Shown here piece by piece: positions 8,026 to 13,685 of a stretch of DNA of 23,894 nt. The stretch spans positions 1 to 23,894 of the IMG/VR virus record IMGVR_UViG_3300045456_000006; one strand, 5' to 3'. The translations under genes were made by a program, and so were the position numbers. The notes under the pieces are model-generated. The model saw nothing but the letters and a program-made list of their open reading frames with translations. It did no database searches and was not told the DNA's origin. This DNA is from a virus. How positions within the stretch are numbered: the first letter of the stretch is position 1; each line of letters starts with the position of its first letter.

Positions 8026-8344
8026 CAATCACGACGCACGTAGTCTTACCCCTGTGAGAGAAGCCTTTGATCAGATGTTTCTAGACCAAGGTTTCAAAGT
8101 AACGGTCTACGGGTCCTCTATACGCTACGATAAACGACTAACTAGGGTAGCTCATGAAGTTAGCCTACGATTGATAAAGTCTAGTATGTATCAAGTAGAG
8201 ATAAGCCAGATCAAAGACACGTACTCCGGTCGAAAGGTAGCGTCTAAGCTAACTACAGGAGGCTTAGCAACCTGCTTGAAGTTTGTTCAACAGGAGTTCC
8301 CTTCAGATGCCAATAAAACAGTTTCACACACGTCGGCCTCTTAA
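8018..8344 (+). CDS. Unknown protein, 108 aa
   Basis: Not recognised. Starts MPDNHDARSL inside the 3' end of the preceding gene and overlaps the next gene by 38 bases. Predicted helix (PVREAFDQMFLDQG), several strands (FKVTVYGSSIRYD, HEVSLRLIKSSMYQVEISQI) and a helix (GLATCLKFVQQEF) suggest an alpha/beta domain. No motif or membrane segment. Unlike its neighbours it lacks the M-x-I-K start. Long overlaps at both ends are consistent with a translationally coupled cluster. Confidence 0.5.
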   Translation: MPDNHDARSLTPVREAFDQMFLDQGFKVTVYGSSIRYDKRLTRVAHEVSLRLIKSSMYQVEISQIKDTYSGRKVASKLTTGGLATCLKFVQQEFPSDANKTVSHTSAS

Positions 8345-8711
8345 AGGTGATGACGTCTTGTTCAAAGGCGGACACTATATCTTGACAGTGAGGCAAGGTC
8401 AACCTGCGGTATTCCACGATGGTGACTACGTTTATTTCAAGTGGGGACAGCTCTCTCCTGATCCAAACAAAAAGAATGGGTGGATAGTTACTGACCAAGC
8501 TTTGGAACGAGACACTAATTTGATAGGGTACGAGGTGCTCATAGGTCTAAACGGAGAGACTCACGAGTTCCATCTAAAAGATGTGTCTGCTGATAAGGCG
8601 AAGAACAGAGCAGTGTTCACTCTAGCTAAGAAGCTAGGGATAGCAGTTCAATCTGTGTGGTTCAAGCTAAAGCAGTACCCTAACTCAATTACAGTCAAAG
8701 CAGTCAAATGA
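8307..8711 (+). CDS. Unknown protein, 134 aa, 'MxIK' family
   Basis: Not recognised. I place the start at ATG 8307, not at 8283, because CAGGAG (8291-8296) lies at the right distance and because the resulting N-terminus MPIKQFHT matches the M-x-I-K peptide of neighbouring genes. The body is beta-rich with aromatic residues (DDVLFKGGHYILTV, PAVFHDGDYVYFKW, YEVLIGLNGETHEF), then a helix (NRAVFTLAKKLGIAV) and a strand. The first half could be a small barrel, but I cannot name a family. The stop overlaps the topoisomerase start (ATGA, 8708-8711). Confidence 0.6.
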   Translation: MPIKQFHTRRPLKGDDVLFKGGHYILTVRQGQPAVFHDGDYVYFKWGQLSPDPNKKNGWIVTDQALERDTNLIGYEVLIGLNGETHEFHLKDVSADKAKNRAVFTLAKKLGIAVQSVWFKLKQYPNSITVKAVK

Positions 8712-10384
8712 AATCCCTAATGCAAGTCTTGGCAGTAAACCAGAAACAGCTAGAGTCTCTTATCAAGGTTCTGTACGCAGCCGTAGCTGTCATTGCAACA
8801 GATCAAGTGAATAAGAAGGTTGCCCAGACTGCAAGCGGGTGGGCTACAGGTGCGAAAGGCGTCGAGAAAGAACTAGGAACTGAGTTCCTTCCAACTCTCT
8901 TACAGATCATTCGTTCTGGAGAAGTGGACGACGATGTCCTAATTCCTGAAGCTAAACAATTCAGGCGCTTGATCGGATCAGAGCTCAAGTCTGACACTAG
9001 CATTGACCATCAAGAGCTGGAGATGGTGAAAGCCCTATCCACTTACTTAGTATCTAGGTCAGAAGGGGCTCTTAAGAAGGCAGTTCAGTTGTTGCCTGCC
9101 TTAGAAGAACGTGACTTGATTGACGCCTTCATCTTTGAGGCCAAGTCTCAAAAGGAGTTTGTCAAGCCGTTGCAGAAGATTGTCTACGCTGCAACAAAAG
9201 ACAAGAATCGCATTGCCTTAACTGCTGAAGAAGCTCAGCAACTAAAAGCTAGTCACCCAGCTGTTTACAAAGAGTACTTGAGACTGCGTAAGCAGTTCAA
9301 TCAAGTATGGAAAGATGAACTGCGTAATCTAGTCTTTGAGTCTAAGAAAAAGCTCATCAAGTTCCAAGACGCGCTAGACTACTTAGACCAACAAGGTATT
9401 CAACATACTTTGCCTCGTGGGTTTGTAGGTCTGATTGACGCTAACGGTAAGCTTTACACCGTAGCAGGAAAGGGGATTGCTGGATTTCCTGGTCCCGGCT
9501 TCAGTGTTCAGATGAACCCAGACTACAATCCGAAGGCAGACGACTCTTATGTCTTCACTACCATAAACGATGCTACAGGGGAGCGTAGTCAACACGTTTA
9601 TACCGAAGACTACAAAAAGCAAGCTACTCAGCAGAAGTTCGAGAAGGTAAAGAACCTAGACAAGGTTATCGACGCTGTTCGTAAGAAGTGGTTAGTGAAT
9701 GTCAGAAAGGGCGGGACTACGCCTGAGGTAGTTGCTTCTACTATTCTTGAACTGCTGTATCAGTTCAGTGCCCGTGTTGGAAGCACTGGGAACCAAGCAG
9801 AAGGTCAGAACACATACGGCATTTCAACACTGCTGGGCAAACACTTCAAAGTAAACGGTAACAAAGTTACTATCTCTTACATCGGCAAAGGCGGTGTCAA
9901 ACAGATACACCAACTAGATGGGTCGTCAGCTGAATCTAAGATGTTGATCCGCAACATCAAAGAGCTATTGGAAGGAAAAGGTCCTAAAGACAGAGTGTTC
10001 ACGTTCACAGGAAAGTCCGGCCGTGAACTGCCAATGACAGGCGCACTAGTCAACAGGTACTTCCAGAAGCTAGGTTCTCCTGTGACGGTGCACAAGCTTA
10101 GACACGTTCGAGGAACACGTCTGTTCAACGAGCTTCTAGAAGAGAACGAAGACAAGATCTTCAATGCGAAGAAACCCCTGAGTGAAGCACAAGCAGTAGC
10201 TCTGTTCAAGAAGTTAGCTACGCAAGTTGGGCAGATGTTGGGACACGTGAGAGGTGTTGGGCAACAACAGAAGGTAACGCCAGCAACAGCGATAAAGTCT
10301 TATCTTGATCCAATGGTCATGATAGGTTTCTTCGAGAAGCTAGGATATAGACCACCGAAAGGTCTCAAAGAGCTAATAAGATGA
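8708..10384 (+). CDS. DNA topoisomerase IB
   Basis: Relaxes DNA supercoils through a 3'-phosphotyrosine link. All five catalytic positions of the type IB family can be placed in the C-terminal half: R356 in YQFSARVGS with TYGISTLLGKHF following, K394 in YIGKGGVK, R465 in TVHKLRHVRGT, H513 in MLGHVRG, and the nucleophile Y532 in KSYLDP. F-TGKSGRE (about 431-440) is also typical. The protein has 558 residues against about 310-350 in pox- and bacterial-type enzymes; the extra is an N-terminal helical region of about 200 residues with no known domain. Overlaps the upstream gene (ATGA) and the homing endonuclease downstream (ATGA, 10381-10384). Its last 28 codons have a second, diverged copy at 11329-11415, so the present 3' end may have been exchanged. 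Confidence 0.88.
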   Translation: MKSLMQVLAVNQKQLESLIKVLYAAVAVIATDQVNKKVAQTASGWATGAKGVEKELGTEFLPTLLQIIRSGEVDDDVLIPEAKQFRRLIGSELKSDTSIDHQELEMVKALSTYLVSRSEGALKKAVQLLPALEERDLIDAFIFEAKSQKEFVKPLQKIVYAATKDKNRIALTAEEAQQLKASHPAVYKEYLRLRKQFNQVWKDELRNLVFESKKKLIKFQDALDYLDQQGIQHTLPRGFVGLIDANGKLYTVAGKGIAGFPGPGFSVQMNPDYNPKADDSYVFTTINDATGERSQHVYTEDYKKQATQQKFEKVKNLDKVIDAVRKKWLVNVRKGGTTPEVVASTILELLYQFSARVGSTGNQAEGQNTYGISTLLGKHFKVNGNKVTISYIGKGGVKQIHQLDGSSAESKMLIRNIKELLEGKGPKDRVFTFTGKSGRELPMTGALVNRYFQKLGSPVTVHKLRHVRGTRLFNELLEENEDKIFNAKKPLSEAQAVALFKKLATQVGQMLGHVRGVGQQQKVTPATAIKSYLDPMVMIGFFEKLGYRPPKGLKELIR

Positions 10385-11328
10385 GTAGAGTTCCGCCGGA
10401 AAGCCTGTTTAGGCGTTGCAAACTCTGTGGCGCTGACTTTAGCACCTCTCGGTCACCTAAGGCTTCTATGGCTCGTCACTTACGGTTTAGGCATAAAGAA
10501 GAGTTTGCAGCTTATTCGAAAGTCACTGACGGCTACATGGCAGAAGTGATTTTGAAAAACAAAATACCTACTTGTGCTAACCCTAAGTGCAAAGCTAAGG
10601 TTAGGCTACACGGATTTGAGTTTTTGCCACGGTATTGCTCTCCTAGGTGTTCTTCAGCTCATCAACACCTACTAGGAGGAGCTTTTTCAGACCCTGCTAA
10701 AGTAAGCGCTAGAAATAAAGAAATTTGGCAAAGGCCTGATTATCGCGATAGAATGCGGGAGATACACTCTACTCCAGAAGCAAAAGAGCGCAAAAGTAGG
10801 AGTGCTAGAAAGTACTGGTCTAAGCCCGGAGTAAAGGAGGCTAGGTCCGAAAGGCACAAGAAGTGGTGGCGTACAAAGTTTAAAGAGACTGAGTACATGA
10901 AGATGAGAAGCGAAGTTTCTTCTAGAAATGCATCTCACCTATTGAAACACAATCCAAACTTCGGTTATTCAAAGGCTCTAAAAGGAGGCAAGTACCGAGG
11001 GGTTCTTATGAGGTCTAGCTGGGAGATAGCCTTAGCTAAGAAACTTACCGAATTAGGTTTTAGATACAAGTACGAACCAGAGACGTTCAAACTAGACAAC
11101 GGTATTAGGTATACGCCTGATTTCTACTTACCTGAAGTAGACATCTACTTAGAAGTTAAACCTAGAAAGTTTTCTGCTGGACGTCCTACACAAAAACTCC
11201 GGGCGCTAAGGTCCAAATTTGGTAAACGCATAAAGTTTATTGACTTGGACGGTATAAAAGCCTTAAATTTTGAGAAACTTTTCGATCTAGTTCAGCCTTG
11301 TAGTCTCAAGCTAAACCCGATCCTCTAA
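10381..11328 (+). CDS. Free-standing homing endonuclease, zinc fingers plus PD-(D/E)XK nuclease
   Basis: A 315-residue protein with homing endonuclease architecture. Residues 13-38 form a C2H2 finger (C13, C16, H33, H38); 66-90 hold two further cysteine pairs (C66/C70 and C86/C90). From about 100 to 185 there are basic, repeated segments (ARNKEIWQRPDYRDRM, SARKYWSKPGVKEARS) like NUMOD3-type DNA-binding repeats. The C-terminus carries a PD-(D/E)XK nuclease: RSSWEIALAKKL (E215), RYTPDFYLP (D247) and YLEVKPRK (E258, K260). It starts on the topoisomerase stop codon (ATGA). Its codon choice looks looser and more A/T-rich than its neighbours (more AAA, TTT, ATA), which fits recent transfer. A diverged topoisomerase 3' end lies directly after its stop, marking the insertion point. 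Expected role: cutting topoisomerase genes that lack the element, so that it spreads. Confidence 0.78.
   Translation: MSRVPPESLFRRCKLCGADFSTSRSPKASMARHLRFRHKEEFAAYSKVTDGYMAEVILKNKIPTCANPKCKAKVRLHGFEFLPRYCSPRCSSAHQHLLGGAFSDPAKVSARNKEIWQRPDYRDRMREIHSTPEAKERKSRSARKYWSKPGVKEARSERHKKWWRTKFKETEYMKMRSEVSSRNASHLLKHNPNFGYSKALKGGKYRGVLMRSSWEIALAKKLTELGFRYKYEPETFKLDNGIRYTPDFYLPEVDIYLEVKPRKFSAGRPTQKLRALRSKFGKRIKFIDLDGIKALNFEKLFDLVQPCSLKLNPIL
10640..10687 (+). other. Bulged hairpin plus T run inside the homing endonuclease gene
   Basis: CTCCTAGGTGTT (10640-10651) pairs with AACACC (10664-10669) and TAGGAG (10673-10678): 12 base pairs with a three-base bulge and a 12-base loop, followed by TTTTT at 10683-10687. 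The 3' arm contains AGGAGG, a Shine-Dalgarno-like string that the hairpin would hide, but no start codon stands at the right distance. It could act as a weak terminator limiting endonuclease expression, or as a structural brake. Function not shown. Confidence 0.3.
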
Positions 11329-11415
11329 ACTTATTCTGACCCTGGTGCAATGGTCCAATACTTTGATCGTCTTAGTGTGAGACGCCCAAAGTTTTTGAGC
11401 AAGTTCAAGGAATGA
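11329..11415 (+). pseudogene. Relic of a topoisomerase IB C-terminus, including the catalytic tyrosine
   Basis: Directly after the homing endonuclease stop, in the same frame, are 28 sense codons and a TGA with no usable start. The translation begins TYSDPGAMVQYFDRL and ends RRPKFLSKFKE. It aligns without gaps, residue for residue, with the last 28 residues of the topoisomerase at 8708-10384 (SYLDPMVMIGFFEKL ... RPPKGLKELIR): 10 of 28 identical by my count, with conservative changes at most others (S/T, I/V, F/Y, E/D, K/R), and the same distance to the stop. The tyrosine matches nucleophile Y532. This looks like the original 3' end of the topoisomerase gene, cut off when the homing gene arrived with its own replacement end. 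Confidence 0.82.
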
Positions 11416-11416
11416 C

Positions 11417-11510
11417 ATGGCTATCAAACGTTTTCAGGCTATTGAAGTAAAAACGTAAGATTCTAACTAGAGCGGAGAGCGAACTTCGCCTTCTTGTTCA
11501 ACTACAGTGA
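11417..11510 (+). pseudogene. Broken 'MxIK' family ORF after the topoisomerase relic
   Basis: ATG 11417 has an excellent Shine-Dalgarno (AAGGA, 11407-11411) in the end of the topoisomerase relic, and encodes MAIKRFQAIEVKT before a TAA at 11456-11458. The start matches the shared N-terminal peptide of the genes at 5562, 6442, 7383, 7666 and 8307. A run of five A at 11449-11453 lies just before the stop; dropping one A continues the frame as RKILTRAESELRLLVQLQ to TGA 11508-11510, just before the next gene. So this is either a family member broken by one inserted base, a sequencing error in the A run, a programmed +1 shift, or a true 13-residue peptide. Confidence 0.45.
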
Positions 11511-11517
11511 GGTGTGT

Positions 11518-11664
11518 ATGGAATTTCCTCTGTTCGTAGCCGTCTTAGTCGTTGGTGTTGGCTTAGGCGCATATGGCTACCGCTATTGGCTTAAGCGTGA
11601 TCCAGAAGCCTTAGAGGCTTGGGCTAAGAAGCTCAAGGAAGCAGGAAAGAAACTAACCAAGTAA
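11518..11664 (+). CDS. Single-pass small membrane protein, 48 aa
   Basis: ATG 11518 with GTGAGGTG just upstream. Residues 4-20 (PLFVAVLVVGVGLGAYG) form one membrane segment or uncleaved signal anchor with no charged residue, followed by a basic stretch (YRYWLKR) and a Lys/Ala-rich amphipathic helix (PEALEAWAKKLKEAGKKLTK). By the positive-inside rule the C-terminus would be cytoplasmic. Not recognised as a named family. It is the last gene of the right-pointing block, five bases before the terminator hairpin. Confidence 0.62.
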   Translation: MEFPLFVAVLVVGVGLGAYGYRYWLKRDPEALEAWAKKLKEAGKKLTK

Positions 11665-11668
11665 AAGA

Positions 11669-11705
11669 AATGGGCACTGTTTTCACTTAAGAAACAGTGC
11701 CCATT
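11669..11705. terminator. Bidirectional terminator between convergent operons
   Basis: A perfect 14-bp inverted repeat, AATGGGCACTGTTT (11669-11682) and AAACAGTGCCCATT (11692-11705), with a 9-base loop. It stands in the 58-base gap between the last right-pointing stop (11664) and the last left-pointing stop (11723). On the minus strand the stem is followed by a T-rich run (TTTCTTTTAC), a good terminator for the left-pointing operon; on the plus strand the tail (CTTACG) is poorer. Confidence 0.85.
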
Positions 11706-11722
11706 CTTACGATCTGCTGACC

Positions 11723-12088
11723 TTACTTTACTAGCTTACCTTCAATGCCTCTTGCAACTCGTCTAGCAGTACGAGCTTCAAAAGCATCTAGAGCGCACTT
11801 CATGTGAAACAAAGCTCTATCGTTTTCTTCTGAGTGAAACTTGTTGTTCAGCACCTCAGTACGGTTGATCAAGACCGCTAGTAAGGCTTCGTTCGTCCAG
11901 CCGTTCACGCCTGCCACAGGTATAGGACCGTTTTGGAAGTTCAATTCACCTAGCTCTGTGTGAACTTCATTGTGTTCTCCTGTATCTGTATGCCTAGCCT
12001 CATAGTAGTGACCGTCTTCATAACCGTCATCTTCTTTGGTCTTGGCGAAGACCTCTAATCCACTCTGGTTCTTATAGATAAGCTTCAT
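11723..12088 (-). CDS. Acb2/Tad1-type hairpin domain protein, putative anti-defence nucleotide sponge
   Basis: I take ATG 12088 as the start (121 residues) because AAGGAA lies just upstream; the longer open frame to 12244 runs inside folE. The C-terminal half carries the pattern I know from the Acb2/Tad1 hairpin domain: VNGWTNEALLAVLINR (61-76), a second helix ENDRALFHMKCALDAFEART (88-107) and the ending ARRVARGIEG (108-117), as in relatives with NG-x-x-NEALLA-hydrophobic and RT-x-x-R-x-ARGVEG. Acb2 and Tad1 bind cyclic nucleotides (cGAMP-type signals, gcADPR) and so block CBASS and Thoeris. Here about 55 residues precede the hairpin, rich in strands and acidic residues, which recalls the N-terminal strand region of Tad1 more than the shorter Acb2. 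It is the last gene of the operon, 8 bases after folE. Assignment is by remembered pattern. Confidence 0.72.
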   Translation of the reverse strand: MKLIYKNQSGLEVFAKTKEDDGYEDGHYYEARHTDTGEHNEVHTELGELNFQNGPIPVAGVNGWTNEALLAVLINRTEVLNNKFHSEENDRALFHMKCALDAFEARTARRVARGIEGKLVK

Positions 12089-12096
12089 CGTATTCC

Positions 12097-12801
12097 TTAC
12101 TTTCCTACGTTGATAAGGCTGAAGAACTCTTGGCGAGGCATGTCTCGAGACTTGAAGACGCCGCCAAGCTGTGAGGTTACTGTGTCTGAACAAGAGTCCT
12201 CTACACCTCGAATCTTCACACACAAGTGCTCTGCTGCTATGCAAACTGCTACGTCTTCAGTCTCTAGTAAGTAGGTGAGCGTATGGAAAATCTGCGCGGT
12301 CAGCCGTTCTTGAATCTGGGGCCGGCGACAGAAGAAGTCTACAATTCGATTCAGCTTTGATAGGCCTAGAACTTTGTGCTTCGGAATGTAGGCAACATGC
12401 GCACCCCCTAGAATTGGCAGAAGGTGATGTTCGCACATAGACTGCACTGTGATGTTTCGTTCTAGAACCATCTCATCATAGCGCATCTTGTTCTCGACGA
12501 CCGTAGCCTTCGGGAAGTTGTTGTAGTCTAGCCCCCAGAACAACTCATTCTTCCACATTTTAGCAACACGTTTAGGTGTCTCTGCTAATGAGTCGTCTTC
12601 TAGATCCAAGTCCAAAGCAGTGAGCATAGAGGACGTACAATCCTCTAAGGTCGACATAACTTGTCCTTGTCTATTGAACTCTTCAGTAGACGAGTTCTCT
12701 AGTCTGACTAGCATTGGAGTTTCAACACCCGTGGTGACTAGGTGTTTTCGAACCTCAGCACCTGTCGTCGAATTGGCTTTGCTTGCTTCTGTCTTACTCA
12801 T
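12097..12801 (-). CDS. folE: GTP cyclohydrolase I
   Basis: Converts GTP to 7,8-dihydroneopterin triphosphate, the first step to 7-deazaguanines. At 234 residues it aligns throughout with the Escherichia coli type, including the N-terminal EVRKHLVTTGVETPM (compare 'EALVARGLETP'). Zinc ligands are C123 and H126 in MCEHHLLPI and C194 in AEHLCVKIRG. Other family motifs: LDLEDDSLAETPKRVAKMW (64-83), GLDYNNFPKATVVENKM, IPKHKVLGLSKLNRIVDFF (139-157), RRPQIQERLT, and TSQLGGVFKSR. The start overlaps the queE stop (AGGACTAGCATG) and AGGA serves as Shine-Dalgarno. Context with queE and queD points to deazaguanine DNA modification rather than folate. Confidence 0.95.
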   Translation of the reverse strand: MSKTEASKANSTTGAEVRKHLVTTGVETPMLVRLENSSTEEFNRQGQVMSTLEDCTSSMLTALDLDLEDDSLAETPKRVAKMWKNELFWGLDYNNFPKATVVENKMRYDEMVLERNITVQSMCEHHLLPILGGAHVAYIPKHKVLGLSKLNRIVDFFCRRPQIQERLTAQIFHTLTYLLETEDVAVCIAAEHLCVKIRGVEDSCSDTVTSQLGGVFKSRDMPRQEFFSLINVGK

Positions 12802-13682
12802 GCTAGTCCTGCGTATAGGTGTGTTTGAAGTTGAAAACGCAATCCATTCGACATAGCATATTTAGCTGTGTACTCATGATTGCGCTGATTCGCTTCCATG
12901 TCCAAGACTCCTGGTTCCCAAAATGATACCACTTCGTCTACAGTAGAACGTTCTTCGATTGACTTGTCGGTCTTCCCAGAGATCAGGCGCATCTTTTTAG
13001 GGATAGACTTGTACACGTTCATCGGACTCACAAAGATCTGTTTCCCGGAGCTATCTGCCCATTCAAACGCCCAGTCTGGGATAGACTCATAAGGGCTAGG
13101 ATTGTCTGCGTTTGTTGGAGCACACATTACAAACTTGAGACAGTGCGCTTGACGCAGCATCTGTTCTCTAGGCTTCAGGTACTTGGTAGGTCTTCCGTTA
13201 TCTTCGGCACACTTAGGACTAATGACAACAGTCACTGCGTCAGAGTTTAGGTTTACTTGTCGTATGCCGTTAGACTCAATCTGCACCCAAGGAAACTTTT
13301 TGCTAGCATCGTCTAAGAAGTCTACAAGGTTATCTTGAAGTGTGGGCTCTCCGCCTGTGATAACAAGTCCCACACCGTAGTAGTCTGGGTTCTCGTATAT
13401 AGCACAAGTAGGAACTCCTAAGCCTTGTTTCTGCCAATAGCTAAACAGTTCCGCCTTGATACGCTTATACAACTGATCAAAGGTCAACCATTCACCTTGA
13501 TCAAAAATCGTGTCACAGAAACTGCAAGCTAAGTTGCACTTAGCTAGACGAACGAAAACTGCAGGGCACCCGCTATACGGCCCTTCTCCTTGAAGTGTGT
13601 AGAACACAGATGTCACAAACAAGCTGTTTGTTGGAGCGTCCCTAAAGAACTTCGCTCCCACAATTTCGTTCGTCCCAAACAT
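12798..13682 (-). CDS. queE: 7-carboxy-7-deazaguanine synthase, radical SAM
   Basis: Makes 7-carboxy-7-deazaguanine (CDG) from 6-carboxy-tetrahydropterin. Family marks: TLQGEGPYSGCPAVFVRLAKCNLAC-type start, with the iron-sulphur cysteines C49, C53 and C56 in CNLACSFCDT; SAM-binding GGEP at 110-113 within VITGGEPTLQDN; ESNGIRQVN; VISPKCAEDN; LKFVMCAP; and the typical end RFQLQTHLYAGLA. The 294 residues exceed the short bacterial form (about 220) because of insertions after the cluster (about 60-105) and near 195-260. Shine-Dalgarno GGAG precedes ATG 13682. It lies between a dUTPase-like gene and folE. Confidence 0.93.
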   Translation of the reverse strand: MFGTNEIVGAKFFRDAPTNSLFVTSVFYTLQGEGPYSGCPAVFVRLAKCNLACSFCDTIFDQGEWLTFDQLYKRIKAELFSYWQKQGLGVPTCAIYENPDYYGVGLVITGGEPTLQDNLVDFLDDASKKFPWVQIESNGIRQVNLNSDAVTVVISPKCAEDNGRPTKYLKPREQMLRQAHCLKFVMCAPTNADNPSPYESIPDWAFEWADSSGKQIFVSPMNVYKSIPKKMRLISGKTDKSIEERSTVDEVVSFWEPGVLDMEANQRNHEYTAKYAMSNGLRFQLQTHLYAGLA

Positions 13683-13685
13683 CGA

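Noticed and set aside
7689-8039. 116-residue minus-strand frame opposite the 119-residue gene
   Set aside because: The plus-strand frame has the shared N-terminal peptide and tight coupling to neighbours; the minus frame has neither.
8283-8306. Eight-residue upstream extension of the 134-residue protein
   Set aside because: The ATG at 8307 has CAGGAG at good spacing and gives the conserved M-x-I-K start.
10381-11415. Group I intron or intein interrupting the topoisomerase, with exon 2 at 11329
   Set aside because: The upstream topoisomerase frame already has a complete C-terminus that aligns with the supposed exon, its stop overlaps the endonuclease start, and no intein splice residues or intron core pairing were seen.
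11475-11490. Short palindrome GCGAACTTCGC as an operator or terminator
   Set aside because: Five-base arms with a one-base centre and no T run; too short to support.
11329-11520. tRNA or small RNA in the longest gap between intact genes
   Set aside because: No cloverleaf, anticodon arm or CCA-type end; the gap is explained by the topoisomerase relic and the broken ORF.
12089-12244. 52-residue N-terminal extension of the Acb2/Tad1-like protein
   Set aside because: It lies inside folE in another frame, has low-complexity Arg/Ser content, and the ATG at 12088 has a proper ribosome binding site.
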